Source of the DNA: Novosphingobium sp.
GTDB lineage: Bacteria; Pseudomonadota; Alphaproteobacteria; Sphingomonadales; Sphingomonadaceae
NCBI GenBank assembly: GCA_028697875.1
Contig: JAQVEQ010000073.1
Span: forward strand, 1-12,637
DNA: 12,637 bases
Direction: 5' to 3'
This document shows positions 1 through 6,164 of this stretch, one piece after another (the stretch's first letter is position 1; each line of letters begins with the position of its first letter). A model generated the notes under the pieces. It worked only from the letters and a program-made list of their open reading frames with translations, searched no databases and had not been told where the DNA came from. A program made the position numbers and the translations under genes.

Positions 1-326
1 AACACGGTGCGGATCGAAGCAATATTCTCCTGGATCGTTTCGGAAGTCAGCAGCTTGCGGCTTTCGTCCTTGCCGGAAGGATCGCCGACCTTGGTCGTCC
101 CTCCGCCCATGACGACGATCGGCTTGTGCCCGGCCTGCTGGAGGCGGCGCAGCATCATGATTTGCACAAGGCTGCCCACATGGAGCGATGGCGCCGTGGC
201 GTCGAAGCCGATATAGCCGGGGACGATCTGCTGCTGCGCAAGGGCGTCGAGCCCCTCCGCATCGGTGAGCTGATGGATGTAGCCGCGTTCGTCGAGCAGG
301 CGGAGCAGGGAAGAGTTGTAGGTCAT
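1..326 (-). CDS. tyrS: Tyrosyl-tRNA synthetase, N-terminal 108 codons (3' part outside window)
   Basis: Class I aminoacyl-tRNA synthetase that charges tRNA-Tyr in the cytoplasm. The visible 108 residues are the start of the Rossmann catalytic domain. They include YIGFDAT (about residues 38-44), the tyrosine/adenylate pocket, then HVGS (49-52), the family's version of the HIGH motif, and the loop GGGTTKVGDPSGKDESR (74-90), typical of bacterial TyrS. The ATG at 326-324 matches the usual TyrS N-terminus. The gene runs leftwards off the window, so the KMSKS loop and the S4-like RNA-binding domain cannot be checked. No Shine-Dalgarno sequence is visible; a 14-bp palindrome directly touches the start codon instead. 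It is transcribed divergently from the DOMON-like gene, 32 bp away. Confidence 0.95.
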   Translation of the reverse strand, partial: MTYNSSLLRLLDERGYIHQLTDAEGLDALAQQQIVPGYIGFDATAPSLHVGSLVQIMMLRRLQQAGHKPIVVMGGGTTKVGDPSGKDESRKLLTSETIQENIASIRTV

Positions 327-340
327 GGCGGCGCGCCGCC
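327..340. repeat. 14-bp perfect GC palindrome abutting the tyrS start codon
   Basis: GGCGGCGCGCCGCC reads the same on both strands and occupies the place where a ribosome binding site for tyrS would lie. The whole divergent gap between tyrS and the DOMON-like gene is only 327-358, so the palindrome fills almost half of it. It could be a protein-binding operator, or an mRNA self-pairing element over the tyrS initiation region. It could equally be chance in GC-rich DNA. The sequence is certain; any function is inference. Confidence 0.35.
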
Positions 341-358
341 TAGCACGGAGAAACGCGC

Positions 359-895
359 TTGGGAACGCACAGGCTGCTCTGCCACCCCGACACTCCGCCG
401 AAGAGTGTAAAAAGCATCGGCGTCACCTTGGCCGGAGACGCCAAGGGCGGCCTGCTGCTGCGCTGGCGGATCGAAGGCTGTGCCGACCTGATCGTGCCGG
501 AATATGCCGGTTCCGGGCGGGCAGACGAGCTGTGGAAGACCACGTGCTTCGAGCTTTTTGTCAAGGCCCCGGACGGAGCAGCCTACGCCGAGTTCAATTT
601 TTCCCCCTCGCACCGCTGGGCGGCTTACCGGTTCGATTCCTACCGGGCGGGAATGGCCAACCTCGACATGCCCGATTCCCCGCAGATCGACCACCAGATG
701 GGTGAGCGGTACTTTGTCATGACAGTGAAACTGCCGGACCTTCACGCCAGCAGCGCAGAGGCGGCGTTGAGCGCGGTGATCGAGGAACGGGACGGAACGA
801 AAAGCTTCTGGGCCCTGGCCCATGCGGCAGGTCAGCCCGATTTCCATGCCCCGGCTTGCTTCGCGGCCGCAATTCCGGCAGCGGATGCACCATGA
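359..895 (+). CDS. DOMON-like domain protein
   Basis: A 178-residue protein that I recognise as a single-domain DOMON-like beta-sandwich protein of the kind found in sphingomonads. DOMON-like folds bind heme or sugars in other families; no ligand is known to me for this one. Visible segments fitting the fold are GLLLRWRIEG (about 31-40), the block LWKTTCFELFVKAPD (58-72), EFNFSPSHRWAAYRFDSYR (77-95) and a late VMTVKLPDL strand. There is no signal peptide or membrane segment, so it is probably cytosolic. The start is TTG at 359, chosen because CGGAG at 346-350 sits 8 nt upstream and no in-frame ATG or GTG precedes the conserved part. Its stop overlaps the next gene's ATG (ATGA, 892-895), so it is translationally coupled to the NamZ-family muramidase and probably works with it. 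Family assignment is fairly confident; function is unknown. Confidence 0.8.
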   Translation: MGTHRLLCHPDTPPKSVKSIGVTLAGDAKGGLLLRWRIEGCADLIVPEYAGSGRADELWKTTCFELFVKAPDGAAYAEFNFSPSHRWAAYRFDSYRAGMANLDMPDSPQIDHQMGERYFVMTVKLPDLHASSAEAALSAVIEERDGTKSFWALAHAAGQPDFHAPACFAAAIPAADAP

Positions 896-2094
896 AATTC
901 GGCATCGACCACCTGCTGGCAGACCCTGAGCTTCGCAAACCGCTCGACGGCAAACGTGTGGCGCTTGTCGCGCATCCGGCCTCGGTTACGGCGGATCTCG
1001 TCCACTCGCTCGACGCTCTGATCGCCGCCGGAGTCAATGTGACTTCCGCGTTCGGCCCGCAGCACGGGCTTAAGGGCGACAAGCAGGACAACATGGTCGA
1101 AACGGCGGACGAGCTCGACCCGGCGTACAAGATCCCGGTTTTCAGCCTCTATGGCGAAGTCCGCCGCCCGACTCCGGCGATGATGGACACGGCCGACGTG
1201 TTCCTGTTCGACCTGCAGGACCTCGGCTGCCGCATCTACACCTTCGTCACGACGCTGCTCTACCTGCTCGAAGCAGCCGCCGCACAGGGCAAGAGCGTCT
1301 GGGTGCTCGACCGCCCGAACCCGGCGGGCCGTCCCATGGAAGGGACCCTGCTGCAGCCGGGGCAGGAAAGCTTCGTCGGGGCCGGCCCGATGGTCATGCG
1401 CCATGGCCTGACCATGGGCGAAATGGGCCACTGGTTCATCGACCACTTCAAACTCGATGTCGATTACCGGGTGATCGACATGCACTACTGGCTGCCGGAT
1501 GCCGGGCCCGGCTTCGGCTGGCCCGACAGCCGGATCTGGATCAACCCCAGCCCCAACGCCGCCAACCTCAACATGGCGCGCGCCTATGCCGGCACTGTCA
1601 TGCTCGAAGGCACGACACTGAGCGAGGGCAGGGGAACGACCCGCCCGCTGGAAGTGCTGTTCGGCGCGCCCGACATAGACGCCCTGGACGTGCTCCGCGA
1701 AATGGCGCGCTTCGCGCCGGAGTGGCTGGCCGGATGCGCCATCCGCCCCTGCTGGTTCGAACCGACCTTCCACAAGCACGCGGGCACGCTCTGCAATGCG
1801 CTGATGATCCATGCCGAAGGGCCGTTCTACGATCATCGCGCCTTCCGCCCGTGGCGCCTGCAGGCCTTGGCCTTCAAGGTGATCCGCATGCTCTATCCCG
1901 ATTACGAATTGTGGCGCGATTTTCCCTACGAATACGAATTCGACCGGCTGGCGATCGACGTCATCAACGGCGGCTCCGCCTTGCGCGAATGGGTGGAGGA
2001 TCTGGTGTCCGAACCGGGCGATCTCGACCGGCTGGCCACGGCGCACGAAAACGCCTGGCGCGAAACCGTGCAGCCGTTCCTGATCTACGAGTGA
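892..2094 (+). CDS. namZ: DUF1343 / NamZ-family exo-beta-N-acetylmuramidase (GH171)
   Basis: A 400-residue protein of the DUF1343 family. Characterised members (B. subtilis NamZ, formerly YbbC, and Tannerella NamZ) release MurNAc from the non-reducing end of peptidoglycan fragments. Family landmarks are SAFGPQHGLKGDKQDN (about 52-67), SLYGEVRRPTP (85-95, with E89 a candidate catalytic acid), FDLQDLGCRIYTF (106-118), VLDRPNPAGR (138-147) and EGTTLSEGRGTTRP (239-252). Length is close to the family norm. The N-terminus has no signal peptide, unlike secreted members, so the enzyme probably acts on fragments in the cytoplasm. The ATG at 892 is preferred over an upstream in-frame start because it gives the family N-terminus and an ATGA overlap with the DOMON-like gene. 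The gene ends 10 bp before the convergent vWA gene. Family is certain; exact substrate and compartment are inferred. Confidence 0.9.
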   Translation: MKFGIDHLLADPELRKPLDGKRVALVAHPASVTADLVHSLDALIAAGVNVTSAFGPQHGLKGDKQDNMVETADELDPAYKIPVFSLYGEVRRPTPAMMDTADVFLFDLQDLGCRIYTFVTTLLYLLEAAAAQGKSVWVLDRPNPAGRPMEGTLLQPGQESFVGAGPMVMRHGLTMGEMGHWFIDHFKLDVDYRVIDMHYWLPDAGPGFGWPDSRIWINPSPNAANLNMARAYAGTVMLEGTTLSEGRGTTRPLEVLFGAPDIDALDVLREMARFAPEWLAGCAIRPCWFEPTFHKHAGTLCNALMIHAEGPFYDHRAFRPWRLQALAFKVIRMLYPDYELWRDFPYEYEFDRLAIDVINGGSALREWVEDLVSEPGDLDRLATAHENAWRETVQPFLIYE

Positions 2095-2104
2095 ACGCCC
2101 GCGC

Positions 2105-3286
2105 TTAGTGCTTCTTGCGCGTCAGTTCGCGCATTGCCTCGTCCAGCCCGCCAAGCGTCAGGGGGTACATCCGCTCGCCGAACAGCTGGCGGATCATCTT
2201 GGTCGACTGGCTGTAGCCCCAGTAATCTTCCTTCACCGGGTTGAGCCACACGGCCGCCGGGTACGTGCGCAGCACGCGCTCCAGCCATAATGCGCCCGGT
2301 TCCTCGTTCATATGTTCGACCGAGCCGCCGGGATAAGTGATCTCGTAAGGGCTCATCGAGGCGTCGCCGACGAAGATCACCTTGTAGTCGTGGCCGTACT
2401 TGTGAAGGATATCCCAGGTCGAGGTGCGGTCTTGCCAGCGGCGGTGGTTGTCCTGCCACACGCCTTCGTAGAGGCAATTGTGGAAGTAGAAGAACTCGAG
2501 GTTCTTGAACTCGGTAGTGGCCGCACTGAACAGCTCTTCCACCAGGCGGATATACGGGTCCATCGAGCCGCCGACATCGAGGAACAGCAGCACCTTGACC
2601 GCATTGTGCCGTTCCGGGCGCATGTGGATGTCGAGGAAACCCTGCCGCGCGGTGCCACGAATGGTCGCGTCGAGGTCCAGTTCCTCGGCCGCGCCTTCAC
2701 GGGCGAAGCGGCGCAGGCGGCGTAGCGCGACCTTGATGTTGCGCGTGCCCAGCTCGCGGGTGTTGTCGAGATTGGCGAACTCGCGTTTTTCCCAGACCTT
2801 GATCGCGCGCTTGTGCCGGCTTTCACCGCCGATCCTCACGCCTTCCGGGTTGTAGCCGCCATTACCGAAAGGGCTGGTGCCGCCGGTGCCGATCCACTTG
2901 TTGCCGCCCTGGTGGCGGCCCTGCTGTTCCTCGAGCCGCTTCTTCAGCGTCTCCATGATCTCGTCCCAGCTGCCGAGGGACTTGACCTTCTCCATCTCCT
3001 CGGGGCTGAGGAACTTTTCGGCCAAGGCTTTCAGCCAGCCTTCGGGAATGTCGACCGGCTGCTGGCCATAGTCGCTCAGGATGCCTTTGAAGACCTTCTG
3101 GAACACCTGGTCGAAGCGGTCGAGCAGCCCCTCGTCCTTCACATACGTCGCGCGGGAGAGGTAGTAGAACGCTTCCGGCGTCTGCTCGATCACTTCGCGA
3201 TCGAGCGCCTCCAGCAGCACCAGGTGCTCCTTGAGACTGGCCGGAATCCCGGCGGCACGCAATTCGTCGAGGAAGTTGAGGAACAT
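2105..3286 (-). CDS. CoxE-like von Willebrand factor A domain protein
   Basis: A 393-residue vWA protein of the CoxE-like family (COG3825 type) that commonly pairs with MoxR ATPases. MoxR-vWA pairs are thought to act as chaperones or metal-insertion machines; the client here is unknown. Residues 1-125 are helical and acidic. A Gly/Asn-rich linker (about 126-150) precedes a basic stretch (157-197) and then the vWA domain. The metal site reads DVGGSMD (237-243), so the canonical DxSxS is DxGxS, followed by the downstream VGDAS (307-311). The tail WLNPVKEDYWGYSQS (347-361) also looks family-typical to me. No membrane segment is present, so it is cytosolic. The ATG at 3286-3284 was chosen because the upstream in-frame extension is low-complexity Arg/Ser that overlaps the GFA gene. 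It lies 4 nt after the GFA stop and is the last gene of the operon. Confidence 0.9.
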   Translation of the reverse strand: MFLNFLDELRAAGIPASLKEHLVLLEALDREVIEQTPEAFYYLSRATYVKDEGLLDRFDQVFQKVFKGILSDYGQQPVDIPEGWLKALAEKFLSPEEMEKVKSLGSWDEIMETLKKRLEEQQGRHQGGNKWIGTGGTSPFGNGGYNPEGVRIGGESRHKRAIKVWEKREFANLDNTRELGTRNIKVALRRLRRFAREGAAEELDLDATIRGTARQGFLDIHMRPERHNAVKVLLFLDVGGSMDPYIRLVEELFSAATTEFKNLEFFYFHNCLYEGVWQDNHRRWQDRTSTWDILHKYGHDYKVIFVGDASMSPYEITYPGGSVEHMNEEPGALWLERVLRTYPAAVWLNPVKEDYWGYSQSTKMIRQLFGERMYPLTLGGLDEAMRELTRKKH

Positions 3287-3290
3287 CGGT

Positions 3291-3716
3291 TCAGCTTGAT
3301 GGCGGAGGAGGGGGCTGCTGCGGCCACTGCTCCAGCGCGGGGTCGATAACGGCCCATTTCGGCGCCTCCTCGAGCCAGATCGCCGCTGTCGGAGCAAGGT
3401 CGTTCGGCATGTCGATGAAGCCTAGGCGCAGGACGCACGCTGCCGGACGCGAGGAGTTGCGGCCCATCACTTGCGTTCCGCAACTGGGACAGAAACCCTG
3501 TTCGATCCGGTTGCCGCTCGCCGCGTCGTAACCGCTCCATTTCAGTTCGCCGGTAATATGAATGGCCTCGGTCGGGAACAGCGCATTGACCGTCGCGCTG
3601 CCCGACGCCGCCCTTTGACACTGGCGGCACCAGCACTGACGGACCCAGACAGGTTCCGCGTCGATCCGCGCAGTGATCGCCCCGCAATTGCAGCGGCCGG
3701 TGTAGGGGGCACCCAT
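3291..3716 (-). CDS. GFA-family (Mss4-like) zinc-binding protein
   Basis: A 141-residue protein of the GFA family, named after the glutathione-dependent formaldehyde-activating enzyme of Paracoccus. Most members have no proven activity, so the name should not be taken as function. All seven expected cysteines are visible in the right spacing: C9-x-C11 (GRCNCG), C28-x-C30-xx-C33 (CWCRQC) and C76-xx-C79 (FCPSCG), enough for two zinc sites on the Mss4-like fold. The tail is unusual, ending QQPPPPPSS, and is probably disordered. The ATG at 3716-3714 lies 1 nt after the moxR stop, and the gene ends 4 nt before the vWA start. It is therefore embedded in the moxR-vWA operon and must be co-transcribed. 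Whether it contributes to the MoxR/vWA function or is a passenger is unknown. Confidence 0.9.
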   Translation of the reverse strand: MGAPYTGRCNCGAITARIDAEPVWVRQCWCRQCQRAASGSATVNALFPTEAIHITGELKWSGYDAASGNRIEQGFCPSCGTQVMGRNSSRPAACVLRLGFIDMPNDLAPTAAIWLEEAPKWAVIDPALEQWPQQPPPPPSS

Positions 3717-3717
3717 C

Positions 3718-4566
3718 CTACCGCTGGCCCCGCGCCATGAAGGCGAGCCGTTCGAACATCATCACGTCCTGCTCGTTCTTGAGCAGCGCGCCGTGCAACG
3801 GCGGGATCGCCTTGGTCGGATCGCGGTTCTGCAGCACGTCGAGGGGCATGTCCTCGACCATCAGCAGCTTGAGCCAATCGAGCAGCTCGGACGTGCTCGG
3901 CTTCTTCTTGAGGCCCGGCACTTCGCGCAGCTCGTAGAACACTTCCATCGCCTTGGTGACGAGCTGCTTCTGGATACCGGGGAAGTGGACTTCCACGATT
4001 TCCCGCATCGTCTCGGGATCGGGGAACTTGATGTAGTGGAAGAAGCAGCGGCGCAGGAAGGCGTCGGGCAGTTCCTTCTCGTTGTTGGACGTGATGACCA
4101 CGATCGGGCGTTCCTTCGCCTCGATCCGCTCCTGCGTTTCGTAGACGTCGAAACTCATCCGGTCGAGTTCCTGCAGAAGGTCGTTGGGAAACTCGATGTC
4201 GGCCTTGTCGATCTCGTCGATCAGCAGCACGGGCAGCTCGGGACAGGTGAAGGCCTCCCACAGCTTGCCCTTCTTGATGTAGTTGGCAATGTCGTGGACC
4301 CGCTCGTCACCGAGCTGGCCATCGCGCAGACGGGCCACCGCATCATATTCGTAGAGCCCCTGCTGCGCCTTGGTGGTCGACTTCACGTTCCATTCGATCA
4401 TCGGCGCGCCGATCGCCTTGGCGATCTCGTGCGCCAGCACGGTCTTGCCGGTGCCCGGCTCGCCCTTGACCAGCAGCGGACGGCGCAAGGTGACCGCCGC
4501 ATTGACCGCGACCTTGAGGTCGTCGGTCGCGATGTAACTCTGGGTACCTTCGAAGCGCTGGGTCAT
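3718..4566 (-). CDS. MoxR-family AAA+ ATPase
   Basis: A 282-residue cytosolic AAA+ ATPase of the MoxR family; members remodel or activate partner complexes, usually together with vWA proteins. Visible motifs are Walker A GEPGTGKT (35-42), Walker B LLIDEID (114-120), the sensor 1 region ITSNNEKELPDAFLRRC (158-174, with R172/R173 as arginine-finger candidates), and a small helical lid domain from about 185. The length is normal for a minimal MoxR. The ATG at 4566-4564 is preceded by AGGA with 6 nt spacing. The much longer in-frame extension upstream looks non-coding and lacks family similarity. It heads the operon moxR-GFA-vWA; a 13-bp interrupted palindrome 39-51 bp upstream may be an operator. 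Confidence 0.92.
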   Translation of the reverse strand: MTQRFEGTQSYIATDDLKVAVNAAVTLRRPLLVKGEPGTGKTVLAHEIAKAIGAPMIEWNVKSTTKAQQGLYEYDAVARLRDGQLGDERVHDIANYIKKGKLWEAFTCPELPVLLIDEIDKADIEFPNDLLQELDRMSFDVYETQERIEAKERPIVVITSNNEKELPDAFLRRCFFHYIKFPDPETMREIVEVHFPGIQKQLVTKAMEVFYELREVPGLKKKPSTSELLDWLKLLMVEDMPLDVLQNRDPTKAIPPLHGALLKNEQDVMMFERLAFMARGQR

Positions 4567-4888
4567 GCTGGGTCCTGTCGAACTGCCGGTTGACGCATGA
4601 CTAGGTTGCGGCGCAACAAAGGGCAAGCGCGAGCCGGATCGACACGAATAGCAAAAATTTGTCGTCGAGTGCTTGATACGCGCACCAACATGACTCATAT
4701 TGAGTGCGCGGGACCGGGCCCCTCTGGCGCGGCACGCTGGCCCCCTTAGGGCAGCTTGCCTCGTGATGTCGGACCGCATCGGATGACGCCGATGTCTGGG
4801 CCCGGGTTCCTCCCCCCTCATCCCCCGACACCGTTCAGGCTCGGCGCATCCGATCGAAGCAAACTTCGTTTCGAAAGGGAGCATTCAC
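4567..4888. other. Divergent intergenic region between moxR and ydcH, no gene seen
   Basis: These 322 bp must hold promoters for both the moxR operon (leftwards) and ydcH (rightwards). I see no convincing ORF: short frames such as the 19-codon one from 4690 lack a ribosome binding site. An AT-rich patch (AAAAATTT around 4653-4660) stands out in GC-rich DNA and may mark the moxR promoter, but I could not fit a clear -35/-10 pair. Inverted repeats are present: GTTGCG-G-CGCAAC (4605-4617), ACTCA-TAT-TGAGT (4693-4705), CGCGCAC/GTGCGCG (4679-4685 with 4704-4710), CATCGG/CCGATG (4777-4782 with 4789-4794) and CGAAG-CAAA-CTTCG (4855-4868). Confidence 0.7.
4605..4617. promoter_or_regulatory. 13-bp interrupted palindrome upstream of moxR
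   Basis: GTTGCG-G-CGCAAC is a perfect 6+1+6 inverted repeat lying 39-51 bp before the moxR start codon, a usual place for a repressor operator or the base of a leader hairpin. The regulator is not identifiable and no second copy was found in the window. Symmetry is certain; the operator role is inference. Confidence 0.35.
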
Positions 4889-5074
4889 ATGCCCGACACC
4901 GTATTCCGTTTGATGGAACGCCATCAGAAGCTCGACGAGCATCTGCGCCGCGCGCAATCGCGCAAGTTCCCCGACCCACTGGAGATCGTGCGGCTGAAAA
5001 AGCTGAAGCTCGCCATCAAGGACCGGCTGAGCCGGCTGATGAAGAGACGGACCGTGACGCCGTCCATCCACTAG
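4889..5074 (+). CDS. YdcH-family small protein (DUF465)
   Basis: A 61-residue, highly charged helical protein of the DUF465/YdcH family. Visible features are a short N-terminus, MERHQKLDEHLRRAQSR (about 9-25), then a second helix rich in Lys/Leu (31-52, with RLKKLKLAIKDRL), which fits an antiparallel coiled-coil hairpin. The molecular role of the family is not established. The ATG at 4889 has GGGAG (4877-4881) as a good ribosome binding site with about 7-8 nt spacing. There is no signal peptide. It precedes terC in the same direction, but a strong hairpin lies between them, so co-transcription may be partial. Confidence 0.85.
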   Translation: MPDTVFRLMERHQKLDEHLRRAQSRKFPDPLEIVRLKKLKLAIKDRLSRLMKRRTVTPSIH

Positions 5075-5085
5075 GTTTCGCAAGG

Positions 5086-5114
5086 GTGCCGGCGTGCCAT
5101 CGGTACGCCGGCGC
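5086..5114 (+). terminator. Strong hairpin between ydcH and terC
   Basis: The 29 nt fold into a 13-bp stem (two G-U pairs) around a 3-nt ATC loop: GTGCCGGCGTGCC pairs with GGTACGCCGGCGC. It begins 12 nt after the ydcH stop. No T-run follows (ACTTCATCT), so it is not a classical intrinsic terminator. It could attenuate transcription into terC or protect the ydcH mRNA 3' end. It also covers the upstream in-frame GTG at 5094, which argues against using that GTG to start terC. Confidence 0.5.
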
Positions 5115-5153
5115 ACTTCATCTGCAATATTCCGGATAACGAAAGTCCTGTCA

Positions 5154-6140
5154 GTGGATTTCCTGTTTCTCGATTGGCTGGGTACCCCAGTCTGGTTCTG
5201 GCTGGCCTTCGCAGCCCTCGTTCTGGCGTTGACCGCGTTCGATCTCGGTATCCTGCACAAGGAAGATCGGGAAATGGGCGTGCGGGAATCGCTCCTCCTC
5301 TCCGCGTTCTACATCTCGGTCGCGCTCGCCTTCGGCCTGTGGGTCTGGATGGAAAAAGGCGCGGATCTCGGCATGAAGTATTATACCGGGTTCTTCATCG
5401 AAAAGGCGCTGTCGATCGACAACGTCTTCGTGATCTCGCTGATTTTCGGTTTCTTCGCGATCCCGCGCCAATACCAGTACCGTGCCCTCCTGTGGGGTAT
5501 CCTTGCCGTCATTTTCCTGCGCGGGGCGATGATCGCGGCCGGCGCCGCACTGGTGCAGGAATTCTACTGGACCCTGTACATCTTTGCCGCGTTCCTGATC
5601 GTCACTGGCCTGCGGATGCTATGGGTTGCCGATCACGAACCCGACATCGGGAAGAACCCGCTGGTTCGCTGGATCTCCCGCCACATGCGAGTGACGAAGA
5701 CCCATCACGGCCCGAAATTCCTCGTCAGGGAACCGGACGGCAGCACAGGCAGGATCGGCTGGGCGGCAACGCCCCTGCTGCTGTCCCTTGTCGTCATCAA
5801 TATCGCCGACATCGTGTTCGCAGTGGACTCGGTCCCGGCGATCTTCGCGATCACCACCGATACCTTCATCGTCTATACGTCCAACATCATGGCGATCCTC
5901 GGGCTGCGGGCGCTCTATTTCGCGCTCGCGGCGATGGTGCATCGCTTCCACTATCTCAAATACGCCCTGGCGCTCGTGCTGGTGTTCATCGGCGCGAAGA
6001 TATTCATCGGGGATTTCCTGACCGATAACGGCAAGGTGCCACCCGCCATCAGCCTGGGCGTGACTTTCGCCTTGATCCTGGGCGGCGTGCTCTGGTCACT
6101 TTGGAAGACCCGCAACGAAGGGCAGAGCGTGGCGGGATGA
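5154..6140 (+). CDS. TerC-family integral membrane metal exporter (Alx-like)
   Basis: A 328-residue inner-membrane protein of the TerC family; studied relatives (E. coli Alx and related proteins) export manganese or help load metal onto secreted proteins. About 8-9 hydrophobic segments are visible, near residues 12-34, 45-66, 88-103, 110-134, 138-158, 205-232, 240-262, 268-287 and 298-317. Conserved intramembrane acids appear in FDLGILHK (29-36), EKALSIDN (83-90) and NIADIVFAVDSVPA (216-229). A cytoplasmic loop rich in basic residues spans about 160-200. The GTG start at 5154 gives the family-typical N-terminus MDFLFLDW; the upstream GTG at 5094 would add 20 basic residues and lies inside a hairpin. 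The ribosome binding site is weak. No yybP-ykoY manganese riboswitch is seen; the 79-bp leader is too short. The substrate is inferred from the family only. Confidence 0.92.
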   Translation: MDFLFLDWLGTPVWFWLAFAALVLALTAFDLGILHKEDREMGVRESLLLSAFYISVALAFGLWVWMEKGADLGMKYYTGFFIEKALSIDNVFVISLIFGFFAIPRQYQYRALLWGILAVIFLRGAMIAAGAALVQEFYWTLYIFAAFLIVTGLRMLWVADHEPDIGKNPLVRWISRHMRVTKTHHGPKFLVREPDGSTGRIGWAATPLLLSLVVINIADIVFAVDSVPAIFAITTDTFIVYTSNIMAILGLRALYFALAAMVHRFHYLKYALALVLVFIGAKIFIGDFLTDNGKVPPAISLGVTFALILGGVLWSLWKTRNEGQSVAG

Positions 6141-6163
6141 TTCCCGCCAGCCTGCCCCGCCAC
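6129..6163. terminator. Overlapping hairpins at the terC/parE convergent junction
   Basis: Two mutually exclusive stems share the same left arm. TGGCGGGA pairs with TCCCGCCA (6130-6137 with 6142-6149, 4-nt loop holding the terC stop). Alternatively GTGGCGGG pairs with CCCGCCAC (6129-6136 with 6156-6163). Lying between convergent genes, the region may serve as a bidirectional transcription stop, though no T-run is present on either side. Confidence 0.4.
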
Positions 6164-6164
6164 G

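Noticed and set aside
832..2046. A 404-codon open frame on the minus strand opposite namZ
   Set aside because: Shadow of the DUF1343 gene; the translated protein is rich in His/Arg/Val repeats typical of antisense reading and has no family features.
3291..3716. Calling the GFA gene a formaldehyde-detoxification enzyme
   Set aside because: The family name comes from one member, no formaldehyde dehydrogenase gene is nearby, and the context is a moxR-vWA operon.
4690..4749. A 19-codon frame in the moxR-ydcH gap
   Set aside because: No ribosome binding site, biased GC-rich composition and no membrane or other feature; probably chance.
5075..5153. A manganese (yybP-ykoY) riboswitch before terC
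   Set aside because: The gap is 79 bp and filled by one hairpin; the conserved riboswitch core loops are not seen.
5094..5153. Upstream GTG start for terC adding 20 residues
   Set aside because: The added peptide is basic and atypical for the family, and the codon lies inside a stable hairpin. GTG at 5154 gives the expected N-terminus.
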